Source: Akkermansiaceae bacterium (GTDB lineage Bacteria; Verrucomicrobiota; Verrucomicrobiia; Verrucomicrobiales; Akkermansiaceae). From it: a stretch of DNA of 9,751 nt. Positions 1 through 6,042 of this stretch are shown in pieces. Below the pieces are notes generated by a model. That model was given only the letters and a program-made list of their open reading frames with translations, ran no database searches and was not told where the DNA came from. Made by a program: the position numbers and the translations under genes. The stretch lies in assembly GCA_023300065.1 (NCBI GenBank), contig JALZWJ010000306.1, positions 1 to 9,751 of the forward strand, written 5' to 3'. Position 1 is the first letter of the stretch; each line of letters starts with the position of its first letter.

Positions 1-140
1 AGCTCTTGCTTCATTAATACTGTCCATCCGAGAAGCTTCTTCAATAAATCGCTCTGCTCAAGAAGATCATCTTTCACGTTGTAGAGTTCCAAAAGAGCCA
101 AATGTGATATTGGGGTGTTTTTTGGCGCGCGCTTTGCGAT
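1..140 (-). pseudogene. Possible C-terminal relic of a second sulfatase (runs off left edge)
   Basis: On the minus strand an open frame runs from 140 to the window edge, about 46 residues, just after an in-frame TAA at 143-141. It contains LYNVKDDLLEQSDL (about 86 to 45), which resembles the conserved tail of S1 sulfatases, usually (E)LY(D/N)L..D..E..(D/N)L. The intact sulfatase next door has the equivalent VLYNLKTDLAEATDV. There is no ATG before this motif, and the space where the rest of such a gene would lie is occupied by the intact sulfatase. I therefore read it as a decayed or truncated paralogue, or the remnant of a tandem duplication. The similarity is short and judged by eye. A chance open frame is a real alternative, and a plus-strand frame over the same bases is also open. 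Confidence 0.33.
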
Positions 141-154
141 TTAGCGAGAGCCGG

Positions 155-179
155 GCGCTTTCTTGAGAAGAGTAAGCGC
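155..179 (-). terminator. Hairpin downstream of the sulfatase, possible transcript end
   Basis: The plus strand reads GCGCTTTCTT-GAG-AAGA-gt-AAGCGC, a 10-bp stem with a 2-base bulge and a 3-base loop. It starts about 33 bases past the sulfatase stop codon. The right arm can pair instead with GCGCGCTT at 127-134 (with AAGCGCGC at 174-181, 8 bp, 39-base loop). No T-tract follows on the minus strand, so it is not a canonical intrinsic terminator. It could be a 3'-end-stabilising stem or a factor-dependent stop. Confidence 0.35.
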
Positions 180-211
180 GCAGGAACTCTGGGCGAGAAG
201 GGATTTCAAGA

Positions 212-1684
212 TCATTTTTTCTTCTGGCGAGCTTTGGGCTTCTTGTGGTCGGGGTGTCTTACGGTGCGTTCGCCTGAGATGACTTTGGCGGTTTCGGCGG
301 GGACGGTGGCCCAGTCTTTTTCGTGACTGACGACGGGGACTGCGGGGAAGAGGGTGCCGGTAGGACGTTGGGCGGATCCGCGCTGCATGAACTCGCCGAG
401 TTGGGCGCGAGTGGGCTGGGCGAGGGCGAGGAGCTGGGCGACGACTTCAGGGTTAGCTTTGGCGACGTCGGTGGCTTCGGCGAGGTCAGTCTTGAGGTTA
501 TAGAGGACAGGAGTTTTGAGGTTGGCGAAGACTTTGTTCTTTTCCCAGAAGGGTAGTTGATTTTTTTTGCGAGGGAGGTGGAGTTTCCAATCGCCAAGGC
601 GGATGGCTTGGAGGTTTTCGCAGTTGTAGTAAAAGAAAGGAATGGATTCGTCGCGTGCGATGCCTCCGCCGGTGAAGGTAGGGAGAATGCTGACGCCATC
701 GTAGATGCGGTCTTTTGGAAGTGGGGCCTCGATGATTTCCGAGAGGGTTGGAAAGAGGTCCATGGCGTGGATGTTGAGGGTACTTTCGCGGGCTTCGGTG
801 ATCGCTTTAGGCCAATGGATGATGAAGGGGACGCGGTGGCCGCCTTCGAAGCTGACATATTTTGTGCCGCGATAGGGTTTGGTGAATGCGGGGCTGGTGG
901 AGCCGTTGTCGGAGGTGAAGATGACGATTGTGTTTTCGGCTTGGCCGGTCTCGCTGAGGGTCCTCATCATTTCGCCGATGCCCCAGTCTAGCTCTTGCAT
1001 CATGTCGCCACGCTTGCCGCCTTTTGATGAGCCTTTGAACTGAGCGCTGGCTTGGAATGGGGTGTGGGGATAGTTGTGGGAAAAGTAGAGGAAGAAGGGT
1101 TTCTCTGTCTTGCTGCTCTCGCGGATGATTTTGTTGGCGCGATCGGTGTAGAGTTTAGTGAGTTGGTCGAGTGGGGTCCTTTTATGGACAAGTTCGTCGT
1201 CGTCGTAAAACTCGGGAGTGTGGCCGAAGTTGCAGGGCATGCCGTAGTAGGTTTGGAAACCTTGCTTCCGGGGGAGGAACTCGGGTTCGGTGCCGAGGTG
1301 CCATTTCCCGATCATGTGGGTGGCATAGTCCTTAGTGAGGAATTGCTCGGCGAGGGTAACTTCATCGGGGTGGAGGCCGAGGAACCAGTGGGCAGTGCGG
1401 TTTGGGTTGATGCCCATGTAGAGACCAGAGCGCTGGGGGTAAGCGCCAGTGAGGAAGGCTGCACGGGAGGGGGAACAGATGGAAGCGCCCGTGTGGAAGT
1501 CGGTGAACTTGAGACCCTTTTCGGCGAGCTTGTCGATGTGGGGTGTTTTAACGGTCTTGGCGCCGAAACAGGAGATGTCGGAGTAGCCGAGGTCATCAGT
1601 GAGGATGAAGATGACGTTGGGCTGGTTAGAGGCTACCGCAGAAGTGCTTAAAAGCGTGATGAAGAAAGTGATGATCCATTTCAT
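212..1684 (-). CDS. Exported arylsulfatase-type S1 sulfatase
   Basis: Predicted to hydrolyse sulfate esters, probably on a glycan, in the periplasm or outside the cell. The ATG at 1684 (490 residues) is preferred because it places a typical signal peptide (MKWIITFFITLLSTSAVAS) at the N-terminus. A GTG ten codons upstream (1714) would give 500 residues with a poorer leader. In ATG numbering the visible active-site residues are Asp30-Asp31, the formylglycine motif Cys70-Ser-Pro-Ser-Arg74, Lys127 and His129 in IGKWHLG, His207, Asp259-Asn260 in SDNG, and Lys275. All the standard calcium and sulfate ligands thus appear present. Length is normal for the family, and the end is lysine-rich (KKPKARQKKK). 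The CSPSR motif needs oxidation of Cys70 to formylglycine by FGE or an anSME-type enzyme, and neither is encoded intact here. The gene lies downstream of and co-directional with the two-component genes. The sulfated substrate cannot be read from the sequence. Confidence 0.95.
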   Translation of the reverse strand: MKWIITFFITLLSTSAVASNQPNVIFILTDDLGYSDISCFGAKTVKTPHIDKLAEKGLKFTDFHTGASICSPSRAAFLTGAYPQRSGLYMGINPNRTAHWFLGLHPDEVTLAEQFLTKDYATHMIGKWHLGTEPEFLPRKQGFQTYYGMPCNFGHTPEFYDDDELVHKRTPLDQLTKLYTDRANKIIRESSKTEKPFFLYFSHNYPHTPFQASAQFKGSSKGGKRGDMMQELDWGIGEMMRTLSETGQAENTIVIFTSDNGSTSPAFTKPYRGTKYVSFEGGHRVPFIIHWPKAITEARESTLNIHAMDLFPTLSEIIEAPLPKDRIYDGVSILPTFTGGGIARDESIPFFYYNCENLQAIRLGDWKLHLPRKKNQLPFWEKNKVFANLKTPVLYNLKTDLAEATDVAKANPEVVAQLLALAQPTRAQLGEFMQRGSAQRPTGTLFPAVPVVSHEKDWATVPAETAKVISGERTVRHPDHKKPKARQKKK

Positions 1685-1761
1685 TGGGAAGAGGTCGGAA
1701 AGTATTGCTGACACGCTATCTACTGGTTTAGCGAAAACTTGATTTCATCTTTTTTTATTTT

Positions 1762-1781
1762 TTGAGAGAGCTGTCTCTCAA
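1762..1781. promoter_or_regulatory. Perfect 8-4-8 dyad upstream of the sulfatase
   Basis: TTGAGAGA at 1762-1769 and TCTCTCAA at 1774-1781 are exact reverse complements around GCTG. On the minus strand the dyad is followed by an A-rich tract (AAAAAATAAAAAAAG, about 1763 to 1749), so it is not an intrinsic terminator for the regulator gene, which would need T residues there. It lies between the regulator stop and the sulfatase start, 78 bases upstream of the preferred ATG. It may be an operator, possibly for the adjacent NarL-type regulator, or a stem in a read-through transcript. The octamer GAGAGCTG within it (1766-1773) also occurs at 4804-4811, upstream of the SUMF1-like gene. Confidence 0.45.
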
Positions 1782-1805
1782 GACCCTCTACCTAAAAGGA
1801 GCTGG

Positions 1806-2471
1806 CTACTCTCTCGGTAAAAAAAGGCCGAGTTGGTGAGCTTTATGGATGGCCTCAGGCGCATTTTTCACTTCAAGTTTCAGGTAAAGATGCCCGATGT
1901 GAAATCCGACAGTTTTGGGGCTGATGTCCAATTGATCAGCAATCTGTTTCTGAACTTGCCCTTCGGCTAAAAGGTTGAGGACTTGTAATTCTCTAGTGGA
2001 GAGTTTCGAGTTTTTGTCTGCGACCACGCTTGCTTCGGTTTGCTTGCTTAAAACATATCGAGCCATCACAGGATCAAGTGAAGCGCCTCCTCGCATGATG
2101 GTTTGAATCCCTTGCCTTATGTCCATCAATGAAGATTCCTTTAGTAGGTAACCGACTGCTCCGTGTGAAATGGCGGAGAGGATGTCAGCCTTTTTATCCG
2201 ATTGAGTGAGAACAAGGATTTCAATCTGCGGGTATCGTTCCTTTAAGCGGGGAATGAATTCTAGGCCCGAGATTCCGGGAAGACCTAAGTCAAGTAAGAT
2301 GAGGTCTGGGATGGACTCGGATTTTGCATTCGCTAGGCTGCGAAACGCGGCTTCCGCAGTATTAAATTTACCGATAACTTCCATGTCGCCTTCGTCTTCT
2401 AGACCAAAGGCTAGAACTTCACGAAATTGAGGACTGTCTTCTATCAACAGAATACGGATGTTTTTTTTCAT
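1806..2471 (-). CDS. NarL/FixJ-family response regulator (REC + LuxR HTH)
   Basis: A 221-residue DNA-binding response regulator, phosphorylated by the partner kinase encoded just upstream. The receiver domain spans about residues 4-122, with the acidic pocket Glu11-Asp12, phospho-acceptor Asp61 (LILLDLGLPG), Thr89 and conserved Lys111. The C-terminal LuxR/GerE-type helix-turn-helix spans about residues 155-217 and includes LSTRELQVLNLLAEG and the recognition-helix region ISPKTVGFHI. All signature residues of a working phospho-switch are present. It follows the kinase after 8 bases on the same strand, so the two are almost certainly co-transcribed and probably translationally coupled. The start is an ATG with AAA AAA AAC following and no clear Shine-Dalgarno sequence. 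Its nearest downstream target candidate is the sulfatase, which is separated from it by a gap containing a perfect dyad. The targets themselves are inferred. Confidence 0.95.
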   Translation of the reverse strand: MKKNIRILLIEDSPQFREVLAFGLEDEGDMEVIGKFNTAEAAFRSLANAKSESIPDLILLDLGLPGISGLEFIPRLKERYPQIEILVLTQSDKKADILSAISHGAVGYLLKESSLMDIRQGIQTIMRGGASLDPVMARYVLSKQTEASVVADKNSKLSTRELQVLNLLAEGQVQKQIADQLDISPKTVGFHIGHLYLKLEVKNAPEAIHKAHQLGLFLPRE

Positions 2472-2479
2472 GCAGACTC

Positions 2480-4507
2480 TTAGTTTGAAGGGAGCTGATC
2501 TTTAGTTTGTTGTTTGCGAGATCTAAAACAACGGAGGAGGAACGGTCTTGTTTTCAAGTTAAGGAGGATCTTATTTTCCCCACCCTGGCTAACTTGGTAG
2601 CAGATTTCCGCTCCTAGGAGTGCTGCGCGACGTTGAAGCGAAGGTGGGACTTCGTTGATGAGATTACCATTGTCAAAAAAATCAAGGCGGATGTGGTCTG
2701 GCGTCCCGCTCAAGTAGGTTTGACAGGAACTTGCATTAGAATGGCGCAGAATATTAATGAGGCATTCTTTGTAATATAAGGAGAGATCAAGGCGCTTTCG
2801 AGATGGCAGATTTTGAATCCACTCTAGACCATCAATATGAAACTGATGGTCGATTTCACTCAGTAACCGCTGGTTAGCACGCTTCATCTCTGAAACCAAA
2901 TCATCACATGCCGTTTCTGCTTGCAGCATATTCATACAATGGCGCACAGAGTGCCGACTGTGACGGGAGAGATCTTGAATTTTGGCGAGAGTGTCCGTGA
3001 GCTTGGCTTTCTGGTTGATGTTTTTGTGGGCCAAATCGCCCAGAAGCGCGACGGCATGTAAGTCGGCTGAAAGTTCGTCGTGAAGATTCGCTGCCATGCG
3101 TTCTCGTATTTGGATGATTTTTCGCAGCCCCATCATGCGACCAATGAGAATGGCGACCAATATTCCTACAGCGAGCCCAATTGCGATTCTCTGCATCCAC
3201 ATCAAACGTTTTTGTTGCTGAGTGTAGAGGAGATCTAACTCTATCTGAATTTTTTCCCGCTCAATTTCTAAGTTGCGGCGTTCTGCGAGTTCGTTGAGCC
3301 AGCGCCGAATGGGAAGGACCTCTCCGTAAAAGTTATTTCCGTCGGTGAGGTTCTTTATTTTCTGCTCATGGGATGCTTCAAAGTTGGTAGTAAAGAGCTT
3401 TCCTAAAGCCACGTTTTGGTCGTTGGCAATGAGTTCTATTTCGTCAAACCCCATCGATCTTCGCTTTTTCTGTTTTTTTGAAGCATGCGCTTCAAACGAT
3501 GGTGTGATTTCGCGAAGACGAAGATAACGCGAAGGGAGGCTTCTCACTCGATGTTGAAGGATTGGGCCAACTTCTAAGAGTGAAGAGTATCGGACCTCGG
3601 CTAAAACCTGGGGGTTGGAAAAATTTTCCGAAAGAGAACTCTCGAGAATCCAATGGTGAGGGATGCCGGCATCGGGAGCGGTGTAAAGAGGGACTGAGTA
3701 GTTTGTATAGAGTGAATGAAGGTTGATATGGCTGAGTTCCTGAACCTCTCCTAAATCGATGGAAAGAGTGTGAGGCTCTTCCGTTCCTCCACTACTAATG
3801 AGTGGGTAGCTTTGTGTCCCTTTTGCGGCGTCCATGATATAGGGGAAAAAGCCATCGGTTACAAATTGAGGGTGCTGGGCAGATCGGCCAACGATAAATC
3901 CTGAAGATTTTTTAACCGGTCGCCTTAGTGCTACGTTTTCTAAACCACTAAAAACAAGCACTTCTGCGAGCTTCAAGATGTATCGCTCATTTAAGGCGTG
4001 GCGAGATAGTTTTGATATTTCAATCCTCACCCAAGAGGCCCGCATCGAACAATCGATAATTAATGGCGCCCTTCGGGGAAGATGCGCATCGGATTCATGA
4101 AAGTGTGCAATTTCTCTCCCTTTCCGATCTGCATCAGTCCCCGCGAGAATCGTGAACTCAACGGGAAAACCATCAGCTTGAATTTCCCCTTGTGAATTTT
4201 GGCTAATGGCGGGGACAAGCGCGATTTGTTCAATTGGAGTCTCCTCCTCCAATTTGATTTCAAGCCAAATAGACTGTTCTGGCTCATCGTATTGACGGGA
4301 GGAAGCGCCGATAGGGCCAAACCCGCCTCGGATACTGATACTAGCGAGTTCGTCCAATAAGCTTTCGATCGTTTCTAACCGTTGTTTGAGTTCAGTGATC
4401 GAGTGAGAGGAAAAATCGTTTTTTCTCTCTGCAAAAGCCGAGGCTGTCACCCAAAAGAGTAGGCTAAAGACAAGCGGGAGGCAGACCTTATCACGATCAC
4501 GGAGCAT
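2480..4507 (-). CDS. Membrane sensor histidine kinase with tandem discoidin-like periplasmic domains
   Basis: A 675-residue sensor kinase. A signal peptide or first membrane helix lies at residues 8-26, ending TASAFA. The periplasmic region of about 400 residues looks like two F5/8 type C (galactose-binding-like) beta modules. The first is about 75-187, ending in the WVRIEI and LKLAEVLVFSG strands. The second is about 190-362, starting NVALRRPVKKSSG with a VTDG turn and ending YLRLREI and FDEIELI. A coiled coil (about 400-436) leads to a transmembrane helix (about 438-458). The cytoplasmic part has a HisKA_3-type dimerisation domain with phospho-acceptor His476 (RERMAANLHDELSADLHAV). A shortened HATPase follows, with N-box ECLINILRHSNAS (581-593) and DNG (612-614), but no obvious glycine-rich G2 box. 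These folds often bind carbohydrate, so glycan sensing is likely but unproven. Partner: the response regulator 8 bases downstream. Confidence 0.9.
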   Translation of the reverse strand: MLRDRDKVCLPLVFSLLFWVTASAFAERKNDFSSHSITELKQRLETIESLLDELASISIRGGFGPIGASSRQYDEPEQSIWLEIKLEEETPIEQIALVPAISQNSQGEIQADGFPVEFTILAGTDADRKGREIAHFHESDAHLPRRAPLIIDCSMRASWVRIEISKLSRHALNERYILKLAEVLVFSGLENVALRRPVKKSSGFIVGRSAQHPQFVTDGFFPYIMDAAKGTQSYPLISSGGTEEPHTLSIDLGEVQELSHINLHSLYTNYSVPLYTAPDAGIPHHWILESSLSENFSNPQVLAEVRYSSLLEVGPILQHRVRSLPSRYLRLREITPSFEAHASKKQKKRRSMGFDEIELIANDQNVALGKLFTTNFEASHEQKIKNLTDGNNFYGEVLPIRRWLNELAERRNLEIEREKIQIELDLLYTQQQKRLMWMQRIAIGLAVGILVAILIGRMMGLRKIIQIRERMAANLHDELSADLHAVALLGDLAHKNINQKAKLTDTLAKIQDLSRHSRHSVRHCMNMLQAETACDDLVSEMKRANQRLLSEIDHQFHIDGLEWIQNLPSRKRLDLSLYYKECLINILRHSNASSCQTYLSGTPDHIRLDFFDNGNLINEVPPSLQRRAALLGAEICYQVSQGGENKILLNLKTRPFLLRCFRSRKQQTKDQLPSN

Positions 4508-4659
4508 TTCGCTGAGGTTATTATGTTATTCTTGTTGCGCAACCTCGATGTGATTTCTTGAGGCTAGGAGTCTGCCGGACTGATCCGATCAGGAAAACTC
4601 ATTTTCCAATTTGGTTCGAATCGTCCTAAGTCCGACAACCTCCTAGGTAAATACCCAGC

Positions 4660-4687
4660 TTGGCCGATTTCCACGAGAGGTTATAAC
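4660..4687 (+). promoter_or_regulatory. Candidate sigma70 promoter for the SUMF1-like/protease operon
   Basis: TTGGCC (4660-4665) and TATAAC (4682-4687) are separated by 16 bases and match the -35 and -10 consensus at 4/6 and 5/6 positions. Transcription would start near 4694, leaving a leader of about 180 nt before the SUMF1-like ATG. No better pair was seen closer to the gene. This is a by-eye assignment, and sigma-factor preferences in this phylum are not well matched to the E. coli consensus. Confidence 0.4.
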
Positions 4688-4701
4688 ACCAAAGGGTCGT
4701 C

Positions 4702-4767
4702 ATGAAAAATCACGTCTTTGATTTTGAAACTCAGCACTCCCCTCCCCCCAAACAACTCAAAAATTAA
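4702..4767 (+). CDS. Possible 21-codon leader peptide ORF with a Pro-Pro-Pro run
   Basis: An ATG sits six bases after AAAGGG, one of the few Shine-Dalgarno-like sites in this window. It opens a 21-codon frame ending in TAA, just downstream of the candidate promoter. Residues 14-16 are three prolines (CCT CCC CCC, 4741-4749), a class of sequence known to slow ribosomes. The same C-rich bases can pair with a G-run near the downstream gene. It is too short to judge by coding statistics and may be chance. I list it because its position is that of a leader peptide. Confidence 0.2.
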   Translation: MKNHVFDFETQHSPPPKQLKN

Positions 4768-4819
4768 CCAGCTCGTGGAGAGGGTGCGAGTAGACGCTAA
4801 GATGAGAGCTGGGGGGGAG
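4742..4819 (+). repeat. Inverted repeat, C-rich arm and G-rich arm, in the operon leader
   Basis: CTCCCCCC at 4742-4749 is the exact complement of GGGGGGAG at 4812-4819, with 62 bases between. A second small stem, CTAGG (4822-4826) with CCTAG (4833-4837), follows directly. Together they could structure the presumed 5' leader of the SUMF1-like gene, whose ATG is at 4873. The hexamer AGCACT also occurs twice (4733-4738, 4818-4823). Homopolymer-rich arms arise easily by chance, so significance is uncertain. Confidence 0.35.
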
Positions 4820-4872
4820 CACTAGGAGAATGCCTAGCTAGATAAGTGCCGCCTTTTGTATGAGACTCAGAA

Positions 4873-6030
4873 ATGAGAATAACAATTAGCCTACTGATAT
4901 CGCTGTTATCTTTTGGAGGGACCCCATTATCCCAAGCACAAGATCTCAACCTTAACATCACTCAGAACGGGTCAAATCTTGACTTTCAATGGTCGAGTCA
5001 GGCGGGAAAGTTCTACAGATTCTGGAGTAGCTCAGATCTGAGCGCGGCATCGTTCGAGAGGTCTCTCGTTGCGGAAGATCTTGCTGGCGTCGGATCAGTC
5101 GGCACATTCTCTATTCCCCGTTCTAGTGATAGCCTCAGATTCTACTGGATGGAGGAATACACTGTTCCACTGCTGCCTGTCCCGCTGCTCCAGTTGGAGA
5201 TGGTGACTGTGGGAAATCCGGGGAATCTTACGAATCCTTTGACCAATTTTGGTGCAGTGAACTACGAATATCAAATAGCAAAGTACGAGTTGACGAACCA
5301 GCAATACGTCATCTTCCTCAACGCGGTTGATCCATTGGGGTTCGATGATCTCAATCTCTTTCATAGGGAAATGGAGACCAATCCCGATAATGGAGGAATC
5401 ACGTTCACCCTGGAGAACTTCGATGGCAATAAGTATGAAGTAAAAGAGGGGTTCGAATCCAAGCCAGTCAGCTATATTAGCATCTTCGACGCCATGCGTT
5501 TTTGTAATTGGCTGCACAATGGAGCACAAACGAATGGAGATACAGAAAATGGTGCCTACACCTTGATCGACTCTGGAGAGAGCACTCCAGCAAACGGTCA
5601 ATCCGTGCAGCGAAATGCCAATGCTAAGTTTACGATTCCCACTGCAGACGAGTGGCACAAGGCTGCCTTCTACCAACCATTCAATGATGGTGGAGATGTG
5701 GGTAACTACTGGTTATATTCAGCTGGGGGGAATCAGCTGCCTAATGCTGTGGCACCTCCAGGCGTGGCACCGGCAGCAAATTACAACCGGGCATTAACTG
5801 GGTTCATTGCCGTAGGCGCCTACACTGATACCATCGGATACTATGGAACCTACGACATGGCAGGCAATGCCTCGGAGTGGACGGAAACAATTAGCTCTAC
5901 AGCCTCTCTAGTGCGTTTGAAATACGGGAGTTCGTGGATTAGTAGCTCCAATACTTTAGCGAGCACTGCTTTTTCGGGTTCCTACCCCGGCGGAAGTCAC
6001 CTCGACGGGCTTCGTATCTCTGCACATTAA
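4873..6030 (+). CDS. Secreted SUMF1/FGE-fold protein without the FGE catalytic cysteines
   Basis: A 385-residue exported protein. The signal peptide is about residues 1-22, ending LSQAQ. A small beta-rich N-terminal module follows (about 24-95, LNLNITQNGSNLDFQW, then GKFYRFWSSSDLS). The SUMF1-type domain (PF03781 family) spans about 105-385. Its landmarks are IAKYELTNQQY (135-145), FCNWLHNG (210-217), FTIPTADEWHKAAFY (253-267), YDMAGNASEWTE (327-338), GSSW (352-355) and a final GLRIS, the counterpart of GFR(V/C). True formylglycine-generating enzymes carry two catalytic cysteines between the GGSW-like and GFR-like motifs. Here that stretch (353-382) has none, and the only cysteine in the mature protein is Cys211. 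It is therefore unlikely to activate sulfatases and may be a binding or structural member, or have another activity. It ends almost at the GFR-like motif with no sorting tail. The next gene begins 12 bases later, so they probably form one operon. Confidence 0.88.
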   Translation: MRITISLLISLLSFGGTPLSQAQDLNLNITQNGSNLDFQWSSQAGKFYRFWSSSDLSAASFERSLVAEDLAGVGSVGTFSIPRSSDSLRFYWMEEYTVPLLPVPLLQLEMVTVGNPGNLTNPLTNFGAVNYEYQIAKYELTNQQYVIFLNAVDPLGFDDLNLFHREMETNPDNGGITFTLENFDGNKYEVKEGFESKPVSYISIFDAMRFCNWLHNGAQTNGDTENGAYTLIDSGESTPANGQSVQRNANAKFTIPTADEWHKAAFYQPFNDGGDVGNYWLYSAGGNQLPNAVAPPGVAPAANYNRALTGFIAVGAYTDTIGYYGTYDMAGNASEWTETISSTASLVRLKYGSSWISSSNTLASTAFSGSYPGGSHLDGLRISAH

Positions 6031-6042
6031 CCAACCTATTCT

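Larger units (their letters stand above)
4508..4872. other. Divergent intergenic region between the kinase and the SUMF1-like gene
   Basis: This 365-base stretch must hold the promoters of both divergent units. Palindromes seen are GTTGCGCAAC (4534-4543), CTGATC-C-GATCAG (4580-4592), CCTAGG (4642-4647) and CTAGG-N6-CCTAG (4822-4837). CTAG occurs five times (4564, 4643, 4823, 4834, 4838), where about 1.4 would be expected by chance at equal base use. For the kinase, a weak -10 candidate CATAAT lies on the minus strand about 15 bases before its ATG, without a good -35. No tRNA or long ORF is visible. The kinase and SUMF1-like starts both lack a clear Shine-Dalgarno sequence. Confidence 0.5.

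Noticed and set aside
1..165. Plus-strand open frame from the left edge to about 165
   Set aside because: The translation has no recognisable motif, while the minus strand over the same bases carries a sulfatase-like signature.
141..215. 24-codon minus-strand ORF starting in the ATGA that overlaps the sulfatase stop
   Set aside because: It is short, has no recognisable motif, and lies across the post-gene hairpin. The overlap is most likely chance.
259..1651. Long open frames on both strands within the sulfatase gene (for example 1052-1651 plus, 557-991 plus, 259-858 minus)
   Set aside because: They overlap a gene with a complete set of sulfatase active-site motifs, their translations are low-complexity or lack recognisable motifs, and high G+C with biased codons explains the absence of stops.
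1762..1781. Intrinsic terminator for the two-component operon
   Set aside because: On the minus strand the stem is followed by A residues rather than T, and on the plus strand the T-run precedes the stem, so neither direction fits a canonical terminator.
4613..4622. tRNA T-loop-like GGTTCGAATC in the intergenic region
   Set aside because: Flanking bases do not form a T-stem, and no D arm, anticodon arm or acceptor stem could be found around it.
5450..5460. tRNA T-loop-like GGTTCGAATCC
   Set aside because: It lies inside the SUMF1-like coding sequence (residues GFES) and the T-stem fails after two base pairs.
5095..5676. 193-residue minus-strand open frame
   Set aside because: It is antisense to the SUMF1-like gene, whose frame shows clear family motifs. 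The antisense translation shows no domain.
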